A DNA stretch of 64,000 bases from Symsagittifera roscoffensis (Eukaryota > Xenacoelomorpha > Acoela > Convolutidae): contig NC_087070.1 of assembly GCF_963678635.1 (NCBI RefSeq), positions 45,801,467 to 45,865,466 on the forward strand, written 5' to 3'. Under the pieces are notes generated by a model. That model was not told the origin of the DNA. It did not search any database and worked only from the letters and a program-made list of their open reading frames with translations. Shown piece after piece: positions 24,401 to 36,400 of the stretch (positions are counted from its first letter, which is position 1; every line of letters begins with the position of its first letter). A program made the position numbers and the translations under genes.

Positions 24401-27400
24401 CCTGGTGCGGCTGGTTGATCTCTTTCGTCACTTTTATCAGGTTGGATCTCATCTAAGAGTTTCGGCAAGTTTTCGTCGAAAAGTCCTGGTTCGCTTCGGT
24501 ATTCCCCGAGTGAGGGATCCGTTTGGAACTTCGTTGGATCTATTGGATCGACATCATCTGGCTGATGCTGTGGATCAACTGGTCTAAGACGAATTCGATG
24601 CACACATTGAGTGTAGTTAGTTCCAACTTTCCGAATTATGTAGTTCGAATTTGTTAACAATTTCTCAACTCTGTACAGGGGTATCCAGACTTGCATTGAT
24701 TTGTTTCCAAAGTCTGATTGAGTAGTCAACAGAGGATTTAGTAGTAGACAAAATGATTCAACTTTGAGGGGCTGCGCAAGTGCCTTTTGATCGTAATAAC
24801 CTCGATACTTGTGGTACGAAGAAATCAAGTTGTTTTTTGTTTCTTTGAACTTTTCTAGCATCGCATGCATCTTGCATTGCCGTGACGAAGTCTGATTCTG
24901 CTGTTACTGCTTCCATTGCTTTCGTCGAAAAGCGAAGATCAAGTGGTTTTGTCGGTTCTCTTCCATGAAAAAATGAGCTTGGGCAGCATCCAATTGATGA
25001 AGAGTATGACGTATTGTGAATAAATGTTGCCAATGGGACATATTTGTGCCAGTCTGACCCTTGTTCATTAGTATTCAGCTTCAGGATCCTTTTTAGAGGT
25101 CCATGAGATCGCTCGACAAGACCAAATGATTGTGGATGTTTCAGCGTTGCATGGTTGATTTGGACTTCTAATAGAGTTGTCAATTCATGCATTAGCTCCG
25201 ACGTGAATGTCGTTCCGAGATCTGCGATTATCTTTTTCGGTATGTAGGTGCATGAAAAACATTTTCGTGAGTTCCCTTGCAACTGTATCGGCGCTAGCGT
25301 TCTTCAATGGTGCTGCAAACAAGTACTTGGAGAAGACATCGATTCCAGTTAATACAAATTTGTATACTGGGGACTTCAATGGTCCAACAATATCGATTTG
25401 CATCATGTCTCCTGGAAAACATTGCAGCGACGAGATTGGCTGCAATGGTGGAATTTGATATTTTGCAGATGCTCTTTTGAGTTGCAAACATGTTAAGCAA
25501 TTTTTGATTGTGTTAGTGAAGAATTTAGTGAATCCTGTAAGGTAGAATCGTTTTCTGAACTCTTCTGTGGTTCTTGTCATTCCCAGATGTCCACCGGTTC
25601 GCGAGTTGTGTATTCGATACACGACCTCGTTCCAAAGATGTTTTGGCAAGCAGTATTGCTTATGTTTTACCTGTCCCGTGTCATCATAGAAATTTCGATA
25701 AAGAACTTCGTCGTCAATTATCAGCCGATTGAATTGCTTGGCATACTTCTTCTTGCAGCTGCTTTCGTACGTGAGATTTGGAATTTGTTCATTGCGTTTC
25801 CAATCCTTAGCTTCTACTATATCATGATCTTTGTCTTGTTCATTTTTCAAGTTGAGTACTTCGTGATTCATATTCATTTCACTGAAAACATCAGCAGGAT
25901 CAGGGTATTGTACTGCTGCGATGATTGGTCTCGTTATTCGGACAAAATTTTGCCGTTGGATGGTGTCGCTAGCTTCCTGTGAGCTTAGCTCTCTCATAAC
26001 GTTTTCATACAGTCCAAGTTCTAGCAATTGCGCTCTGAGGTTGTAATCGATCTTCTTCTTTTCGGGAAATGCCTCATCCATTGAGTGGATCAGGTTCAGA
26101 GATGCATCCGGTACTTTCGCTGTGGCTTCAATCTGTATTTCTCGCACTGGTATTTTGTCCGCTAATTTCAGTAACAAGGAAGCTGATGGGTCAGTTTGCA
26201 TTCGAGACAAAAATCTGCTGTATAATTCGCTTTTCCAGGTATATGTGCGATAATGATGTTGAATGCCATGACGCGATCTGGGTTAAGCTTCGATTGTCAG
26301 TCAGTATTATCACAGGCTTTGATGATCCCCAGATGAAATGAGAAAAATGATCGAGAGCGAAGTATAGTGCTAAAAACTCTTTATAGTAGATGGAGAACTT
26401 CAGTTGTGCTGTGTTGAAGAGTCTTGAACCAAGTGACACTGATGTATATGTTTTCATTTCGCCTTTATTATCAGTTTTCACATAGTCTTCAACCATTAGC
26501 ACGAAATCCGTTCCATGATAGCTTGCATCACAGAGTATTACGAATTGTAATCCTAGTTTTGGTAAGCGGAGCGTTATTTCCGTTGCCTGGATTAGATCAT
26601 GTTTTAGCACTTCGAGACTTTTCTGATGCTCCTCATTTGTTTGAAATGCTATATTTGTCTGAGTAGGCGATAAAATGGTATCAGTTTTTCAATTAGGCTT
26701 GGCATATAATTCCGGAAGAACTGAACAAATCCGATTAGTCGTTTAACTTGTTTTACAGTTTGCTGCATTTTAATTTTCTTAAGGAACGTCGAAATTTTCT
26801 CTTGTTCAGGTGATATTCCTGCTGGTGTAATTATATTACCAAGGAATTTCATTCGTTGCGTTCCTATTTCGCATTTATTCGGTGATAATTTTAATCCCGA
26901 TTTCCTTACACGGGATTTTGAGAGGGTTGGTATTAGTTGATCGAAATTATTCACTGCACTTCCGATGTCATCCATGAACTGTGTACATAAGTCGGCTGCT
27001 AAGCATGAGTCAAGATAGTGACGTATGAATGAGCTGAAACCGGTGACTGATTTGCTTAGACCTTGAGCTAGACATTTGTATGCATAAGTTCGTGAACCGA
27101 AATTAAATGCCAAAAGTTGGACTGAAAGGTCATCTGCCATTTGTACAGAGTGGTATGCTTGCGAACAATCAAGTTTGGTAAACAAGCTCTTTCCTGCAAA
27201 GTGATTTGATGCATCGGTCATGTTTGAGATCGGAAAGTTGCTGTTGATATAGTCATTCTTTAGTGAATGATTTATCCTTCTGAGGTCAATCAACATCCGC
27301 AATTTACCAGATGATTTTCGATGCGCAAACAATGGGCTGCTATATTTTGAATGTGACAATGTTGTTATAAGTCCATAATAGTGCATTAGGGCAAGTTTCA

Positions 27401-30400
27401 CTGTCAATTCTTGACGCAAATGTATCGGCGTAGGTGGGCCTTGTGTGTACAAAGGTCGTGTGTGTTCTGGTTTCAGTTTGATTTTGAGATCGGAATTATA
27501 ACCAACATCAAATCTATGTTTGGCGAAGATATCCGAAAATTAAACAAGCAAATCTTCTACTTTTGACCTTTGCTCTTGTGTCAACACCGAATTCTCCCAC
27601 TTAAAATTCTTGATAAATGTCAATCGAGCTTGAAAGTTTATTTTCGGTTCAATTTTCGAGACCTTGAAAATGAAGAATTTGGTCGTAAATGTCACGTTGG
27701 ATTTGTGGAAGTAATTCAGGGTTTTGACATGTTTCAGGTGTAGGAAACCAAAATTTTTCATACTCGGGTTGGCGTTGCTGTTGAGACTGCTGTTTATTAC
27801 AATTTTGCTGAATTAGCTCGTTAATGCCCATTTCAATATCGTCTGGATTATTCATTTTTGCAAAAGCAAGCATTTCTGCATCAATTGGTATAAGATTTTC
27901 GGCTTCTTTTAGGGTCAGAATTGAAAATTTTTCAATGTCAGTTTTGAAAGGCAATGTCACGTTGTGATCAGTTATGTTAAATGCAGTGATGTACAGCAGG
28001 TTATTTTTCAGAACTTCACTAATTGAGGAAGTGAATGCAATTTCGCAATTTTCTTCAAATTCTTTCGATGGAATTACGATTCCGGTTGTTTTTGCCATGT
28101 CCTGGCATGCGTCCTTTAAATGACATTCTACAAGAATTGTTTGATGCGGAGCTATTGTTTGACGTTTCGTTAGAATCGGAGGGAACTTTTTCACTCGATT
28201 AATTATTCTAGGTTCGTTTGGAGGTTTTATCTCGTTAATTTTCAGAGTCAGGTCTGGGAAATGAAGTAAATTACACTTGGCACAGTTATGAATGTGGTGT
28301 TTTTTGTAGAACGGATTTCCTAGAATTATTGAGTTGGCCGCGTGTAGAACGAGAAAAGATTCTACAAATGTCATATCTGCCAATCTAAATTCTATTGTTA
28401 CTTCTGTTTCAATTGGCACGAGTTGTCCTCCTGCCATTCGTATTCACTTATTTTAAGAGGGTGGTATAGAGATTTTTCATCTTTTAAGTCGTCGAATGTC
28501 TGTTTTGAAATGACATTTGCGCAGGCTCCTGTATCAACCAGGGCTCTTCTTTGTAATCCCGATGAGAATCGTAATTTTGTGTAAGTCAAAACTGTTCCTT
28601 CCGCTGGAATTATTGCGTAAAGGTTGATTATCTCATCGGGTTGAATTGATTGTTTTGATGATTTAGATGATTTGGGGGGGGGGGGGGCTGACTCGGTGGC
28701 TTTATTAGTTTTTTGGCTCATTTGGAAAGATGAGCGTTGCATCTTGTCCTTGTGGTTTTTGTCTCCACCAGCATTGACTTGCTGTGTGATAAAACTTTCC
28801 ACAGATGTCCCAGCGTTTTGCTGGTGGTCGAACCCTTGGTGCAAAAGGTCTACCGGGAAATTGAATTTCAGCTTGCGCTGTCTGATTTCCAGTGAAGTGT
28901 TGTTGTTTTTGCAGGTAGTTCGCGTTTGGCTGTACCTGTGCTGGTTGGATTTGCACTATCGGTTGCTTTTGCTGCATATTTTGGTACTGTTGGTATAGGT
29001 ACCATGGAGGATATTACTGAGGTGCAATTGGTCCCGTATTTTGGAAATTAGGCTGATTATTGCTAAATCCAAATTGGTTTTGCCAATTATTTCTGTTTTT
29101 TCCTTTCCTGCCACTTTGTTGCTGTCCAGGCAAATTATTTTGATTTTGATTACCACTAAACTGACCATTTTGGTTGGTGTTGTTCTTGTTTTGTTGAAAA
29201 GGCGCATTCGATTGTTTCTTTGACTGCTCAGTTATTTGTGATCTCATTTCGTTGATCTGCTTCTCAATTTGTTCCGGATTTGTGGACAATTTTGTGAGAG
29301 CAGTGATTAAATTTTCTGAGACTCTGTCATTTACTTCATTAAATCCGTCTTCCGGGTTATCTTCTTTTCGGCATACTTCTCGAATAATGATTTGCTTCTT
29401 TGTCAAATTACACAATTCTTGGACAGTAGTTGCTTGTGGTTGCTCCATAAATTTTGATCGCAGCCAGTTTGGCATTCCTTTTATGAACAATCGTCTAATT
29501 TGTTCATTGCGATTATCATTTACTGCATCTATTCTTTCTTGTCTTTGTGCAGTTTCTCGATGAAATCTCGCCGTATCTGCTATTAATGGTGCTCCGTTTA
29601 ATGCAACATCGATTGGGTCGACAGCTGGCAAATCTCGCGTTGGATACGCTCGTTGCGCTTTATTCGTCAAGTTCACCAAGAAGTTCTCGGGTGAATCGGT
29701 ACGTGTACGTGGACTTCCTGGAGCTGCGGATTGCAAAATTGATCCCTTAGAGCTGTGAGGCTGTTCTCCACGTTCGCTCTGATTGCTACTGGCAGCGTCT
29801 GGTAAAACAGCAGTGCCGCTTCTCGTAGATGTAGTTGTAAGAAGTTCGCTTGTTGGCCAGGGTCGATTCCCGCTACTCCGATGTATCCTCGGAACAATTG
29901 CTCAAACTGCTGAATTTTATCTGTTTCCGTTCCTCCGTAAGGTTCGACCGCAATTTGCGCGTGTGCCATCTTATTACAGTTGGATGAATATCAAGTTTAT
30001 GAAACAGTTGATGTGCGCTAATCTCCACAAAACAAAGTTAAAATCAATATTTTATTCGTATTTCTCGGTAAATACTCGTGTTTGGTCATAAATCGGAATA
30101 TATCCACAATTTTTTGTATAAACGGACATAATCAGTCATAAACGACTATAACTCAAACTTTTTACTTACATCATCGTATATCGGACGCAACGCCAGCTTG
30201 ACTTTTTCCGAAACTGCTTCACTTTTGAAGCAATTAAAAACCAGCTTGACTTTTGCAGAAACTGCAAAAGTGCAAAAAAAAACTGCTCTTTTGTAGTTCG
30301 TAGTTTTAAATTTGAACGATTTATGTTTCACGCATTAGTTACGTTTTGCGCTGCAACATCCTCCGCCCCTAAAGACGGAAGAACAGGTGCGAGTTTTACG

Positions 30401-33400
30401 GTCGGTCGTATCAGCTCGCTCGTAACAGTTTTGATATCGGCGGATCGGGCGCATCCGTCTTTGCCGTAGTGTAGTTTAGCAATACGGGCGAGTGGGTAAT
30501 GCCCACGTGGGCTGTCGGGTTCGACTACCCAAACCAAGTCGCCGGTTTTCAGTGTGACATCCGAATCATTATTCCACTTTGCTCTCTTGTTGAGAGATGG
30601 TACATATTCACGCAGCCAGCGTGACCAAACTGCGTTAGCGTACGATTGTGCTCTGACGTAACGCTTTTTATAATCAAAGTTATATTCGAAACTTAACGAC
30701 GGGAAGCTAGCTACGCTGTGACCGAGAATGAAGTGATTCGGGGTGAGTGCCTCTAGGTCGTGCGGATCTGAACTGACCGGAGTGATCGGTCTTGCGTTAA
30801 GTAATTGTTCAACTAGGCAGAGCGTTGTTCCTAGAACTTCCTCAGTTAATCTCCTGTTGCCTAATATGTCGTACAACACTCGCTTAACACTTCTCACTAG
30901 CCGCTCCCAGGCGCCACCGTGATGAGGGGCAATGGGCGGGTTAAACTTCCACTTAATGCCTTTGTGGACGAAAACGGCCGGGGCGACTTTGTTCCAATTT
31001 TGGACACAGGATAGGAGCTCCTTTTGAGCACCAACAAAATTCGTGCCATTGTCAGAAAGAATGGTTTTGGGGGTACCTCGCCTTGCAATAAATCGCTCTA
31101 CGCCCATGACGCAGGAACTAGTATCGAGAGATGGAACCAACTCGATGTGAACTGCTCGAGTCGTGAGGCAGGTAAATAGGAAACCCCATCTCTTTTCGGT
31201 ACTTCGGCGTATTGGCACTTGAAACGGGCCAAAGTAATCAACACCTGTGTTGGAGAAGGGAGGCTGCTTGTAACCCAGTCTTTCAATCGGTAGGTCAGAC
31301 ATAATGGGCACAACCGTTTTTGCTTTGCGCTTACGGCATGTTATGCAAGTATTTTCGATGTTCCCAAGTAACCAGCGCAACTTCAGAACAATGTATTTCA
31401 ACTGAACTACAGCACGCATGTAATCCAACCCCTGATGTGCATGTTGAAAGTGCATATGCCTAATCAACATATGAGCAACATATGAGCAACTCGGTGTCGA
31501 CCATTGTTTGACGTTTCGTTAGAATCGGAGGGAATTTTTTTCACTCGATTAATTATTCTAGGTTCGTTTGGAGGTTTTATCTCGTTAATTTGCAGAGTCA
31601 GGTCTGGGAAATGAAGTAAATTATACTTGGCACAGATATGAATGTGGTGTTTTTTGTAGAACGGATTTCCTAGAATTATTGAGTTGGCCGCGTGTAGAAC
31701 GAGAAAAGATTCTACAAATGTCATATCTGCCAATCTAAATTCTATTGTTACTTCTGTTTCAATTGGCACGAGTTGTCCTCCTGCCATTCGTATTCACTTA
31801 TTTTAAGAGGGTGGTATAGAGATTTTTCATCTTTTAAGTCGTCGAATGTGTTTTGAAATGACATTTGCGCAGGCTCCTGTATCAACCAGGGCTCTTCTTT
31901 GTAATCCCGATGAGAATCGTAATTTTGTGTAAGTCAAAACTGTTCCTTCCGCTGGAATTATTGCGTAAAGGTTGATTATCTCATCGGGTTGAATTGATTG
32001 TTTTGATGATTTAGATGATTGAGATGATTTGGGGGGCTGACTCGGTGGCTTTATTAGTTTTTTGGCTCATTTGGAAAGATGAGCGTTGCATCTTGTCCTT
32101 GTGGTTTTTGTCTCCACCAGCATTGACTTGCTGTGTGATAAAACTTTCCACAGATGTCCCAGCGTTTTGCTGGTGGTCGAACCCTTGGTGCAAAAGGTCT
32201 ACCGGGAAATTGAATTTCAGCTTGCGCTGTCTGATTTCCAGTGAAGTGTTGTTGTTTTTGCAGGTAGTTCGCGTTTGGCTGTACCTGTGCTGGTTGGATT
32301 TGCACTATCGGTTGCTTTTGCTGCATATTTTGGTACTGTTGGTATAGGTACCATGGAGGATATTACTGAGGTGCAATTGGTCCCGTATTTTGGAAATTAG
32401 GCTGATTATTGCTAAATCCAAATTGGTTTTGCCAATTATTTCTGTTTTTTCCTTTCCTGCCACTTTGTTGCTGTCCAGGCAAATTATTTTGATTTTGATT
32501 ACCACTAAACTGACCATTTTGGTTGGTGTTGTTCTTGTTTTGTTGAAAAGGCGCATTCGATTGTTTCTTTGACTGCTCAGTTATTTGTGATCTCATTTCG
32601 TTGATCTGCTTCTCAATTTGTTCCGGATTTGTGGACAATTTTGTGAGAGCAGTGATTAAATTTTCTGAGACTCTGTCATTTACTTCATTAAATCCGTCTT
32701 CCGGGTTATCTTCTTTTCGGCATACTTCTCGAATAATGATTTGCTTCTTTGTCAAATTACACAATTCTTGGACAGTAGTTGCTTGTGGTTGCTCCATCAA
32801 TTTTGATCGCAGCCAGTTTGGCATTCCTTTTATGAACAATCGTCTAATTTGTTCATTGCGATTATCATTTACTGCATCTATTCTTTCTTGTCTTTGTGCA
32901 GTTTCTCGATGAAATCTCGCCGTATCTGATATTAATGGTGCTCCGTTTAATGCAACATCGATTGGGTCGACAGCTGGCAAATCTCGCGTTGGATACGCTC
33001 GTTGCGCTTTATTCGTCAAGTTCACCAAGAAGTTCTCGGGTGAATCGGTACGTGTACGTGGACTTCCTGGAGCTGCGGATTGCAAAATTGATCCCTTAGA
33101 GCTGTGAGGCTGTTCTCCACGTTCGCTCTGATTGCTACTGGCAGCGTCTGGTAAAACCGCAGTGCCGCTTCTCGTAGATGTAGTTGTAAGTAGTTCGCTT
33201 GTTGGCCAGGGTCGATTCCCGCTACTCCGATGTATCCTCGGAACAATTGCTCAAACTGCTGAATTTTATCTGTTTCCGTTCCTCCGTAAGGTTCGACCGC
33301 AATTTGCGCGTGTGCCATCTTATTACAGTTGGATGAATATCAAGTTTATGAAACAGTTGATGTGCGCTAATCTCCACAAAACAAAGTTAAAATCAATATT

Positions 33401-36400
33401 TTATTCGTATTTCTCGGTAAATACTCGTGTTTGGTCATAAATCGGAATATATCCACAATTTTTTGTATAAACGGACATAATCAGTCATAAACGACTATAA
33501 CTCAAACTTTTTACTTACATCATCGTATATCGGACGCAACGCCAGCTTGACTTTTTCCGAAACTGCTTGACTTTTGAAGCAATTAAAAACCAGCTTGACT
33601 TTTGCAGAAACTGCAAAAGTGCAAAAAAAAACTGCTCTTTTGTAGTTCGTAGTTTTAAATTTGAACGATTTATGTTTCACGCATTAGTTACGTTTTGCGC
33701 TGCAACATCCTCCGCCCCTAAAGACGGAAGAACAGGTGCGAGTTTTACGGTCGGTCGTATCAGCTCGCTCGTAACAGTTTTGATATCGGCGGATCGGGCG
33801 CATCCGTCTTTGCCGTAGTGTAGTTTAGCAATACGGGCGAGTGGGTAATGCCCACGTGGGCTGTCGGGTTCGACTACCCAAACCAAGTCGCCGGTTTTCA
33901 GTGTGACATCCGAATCATTATGCCACTTTGCTCTCTTGTTGAGAGATGGTACATATTCACGCAGCCAGCGTGACCAAACTGCGTTAGCGTACGATTGTGC
34001 TCTGACGTAACGCTTTTTATAATCAAAGTTATATTCGAAACTTAACGACGGGAAGCTAGCTACGCTGTGACCGAGAATGAAGTGATTCGGGGTGAGTGCC
34101 TCTAGGTCGTGCGGATCTGAACTGACCGGAGTGATCGGTCTTGCGTTAAGTAATTGTTCAACTAGGCAGAGCGTTGTTCCTAGAACTTCCTCAGTTAATC
34201 TCCTGTTGCCTAATATGTCGTACAACACTCGCTTAACACTTCTCACTAGCCGCTCCCAGGCGCCACCGTGATGAGGGGCACTGGGCGGGTTAAACTTCCA
34301 CTTAATGCCTTTGTGGACGAAAACGGCCGGGGCGACTTTGTTCCAATTTTGGACACAGGATAGGAGCTCCTTTTGAGCACCAACAAAATTCGTGCCATTG
34401 TCAGAAAGAATGGTTTTGGGGGTACCTCGCCTTGCAATAAATCGCTCTACGCCCATGACGCAGGAACTAGTATCGAGAGATGGAACCAACTCGATGTGAA
34501 CTGCTCGAGTCGTGAGGCAGGTAAATAGGAAACCCCATCTCTTTTCGGTACTTCGGCGTATTGGCACTTGAAACGGGCCAAAGTAATCAACACCTGTGTT
34601 GGAGAAGGGAGGCTGCTTGTAACCCAGTCTTTCAATCGGTAGGTCAGACATAATGGGCACAACTGTTTTTGCTTTGCGCTTACGGCATGTTATGCAAGTA
34701 TTTTCGATGTTCCCAAGTAACCAGCGCAACTTCAGAACAATGTATTTCAACTGAACTACAGCACGCATGTAATCCAACCCCTGATGTGCATGTTGAAAGT
34801 GCATATGCCTAATCAACATATGAGCAACATATGAGCAACTCGGTGTCGACCATTGTTTGACGTTTCGTTAGAATCGGAGGGAATTTTTTCACTCGATTAA
34901 TTATTCTAGGTTCGTTTGGAGGTTTTATCTCGTTAATTTGCAGAGTCAGGTCTGGGAAATGAAGTAAATTATACTTGGCACAGATATGAATGTGGTGTTT
35001 TTTGTAGAACGGATTTCCTAGAATTATTGAGTTGGCCGCGTGTAGAACGAGAAAAGATTCTACAAATGTCATATCTGCCAATCTAAATTCTATTGTTACT
35101 TCTGTTTCAATTGGCACGAGTTGTCCTCCTGCCATTCGTATTCACTTATTTTAAGAGGGTGGTATAGAGATTTTTCATCTTTTAAGTCGTCGAATGTCTG
35201 TTTTGAAATGACATTTGCGCAGGCTCCTGTATCAACCAGGGCTCTTCTTTGTAATCCCGATGAGAATCGTAATTTTGTGTAAGTCAAAACTGTTCCTTCC
35301 GCTGGAATTATTGCGTAAAGGTTGATTATCTCATCGGGTTGAATTGATTGTTTTGATGATTTAGATGATTGAGATGATTTGGGGGGCTGACTCGGTGGCT
35401 TTATTAGTTTTTTGGCTCATTTGGAAACATGAGCGTTGCATCTTGTCCTTGTGGTTTTTGTCTCCACCAGCATTGACTTGCTGTGTGATAAAACTTTCCA
35501 CAGATGTCCCAGCGTTTTGCTGGTGGTCGAACCCTTGGTGCAAAAGGTCTACCGGGAAATTGAATTTCAGCTTGCGCTGTCTGATTTCCAGTGAAGTGTT
35601 GTTGTTATTGCAGGTAGTTCGCGTTTGGCTGTACCTGTGCTGGTTGGATTTGCACTATCGGTTGCTTTTGCTGCATATTTTGGTACTGTTGGTATAGGTA
35701 CCATGGAGGATATTGCTGAGGTGCAATTGGTCCCGTATTTTGGAAATTAGGCTGATTATTGCTAAATCCAAATTGATTTTGCCAATTATTTCTGTTTTTT
35801 CCTTTCCTGCCACTTTGTTGCTGTCCAGGCAAATTATTTTGATTTTGATTACCACTAAACTGACCATTTTGGTTGGTGTTGATCTTGTTTTGTTGAAAAG
35901 GCGCATTCGATTGTTTCTTTGACTGCTCAGCTATTTGTTATCTCATTTCGTTGATCTACTTCTCAATTTGTTCCGGATTTGTGGACAATTTTGTGAGAGC
36001 AGTGATTAAATTTTCTGAGACTCTGTCATTTACTTCATTAAATCCGTCTTCCGGGTTATCTTCTTTTCGGCATACTTCTCGAATAATGATTTGCTTCTTT
36101 GTCAAATTACACAATTCTTGGACAGTAGTTCCTTGTGGTTGCTCCATCAATTTTGATCGCAGCCAGTTTGGCATTCCTTTTATGAACAATCGTCTAATTT
36201 GTTCATTGCGATTATCATTTACTGCATCTATTCTTTCTTGTCTTTGTGCAGTTTCTCGATGAAATCTCGCCGTATCTGCTATTAATGGTGCTCCGTTTAA
36301 TGCAACATCGATTGGGTCGACAGCTGGCAAATCTCGCGTTGGATACGCTCGTTGCGCTTTATTCGTCAAGTTCACCAAGAAGTTCTCGGGTGAATCGGTA

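Larger units (their letters stand above)
28154..31502. repeat. Chimeric segment copy S1 (Gypsy pro-gag, BEL LTR, BEL integrase)
   Basis: First of three direct tandem copies of about 3,349 bp. It ends at a hybrid junction (gtcgaccattgtttgacg) that joins BEL integrase sequence to Gypsy protease sequence. Shares with S2 an extra 11-bp aacatatgagc duplication near the junction. Confidence 0.9.
31503..34851. repeat. Chimeric segment copy S2
   Basis: Second copy. It contains Gypsy protease (31503-32193), gag (32054-33318, same frameshift and same TAA as S1), a BEL LTR (33361-33707) and BEL integrase (33708-34851). The protease frame has lost two bases compared with S1 and S3 (tcgaatgtgttttg). Confidence 0.9.

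Noticed and set aside
28672-28998. Plus-strand ORFs repeated at 28672, 32015 and 35365
   Set aside because: They are antisense shadows of gag and are repeated only because the segment is triplicated.
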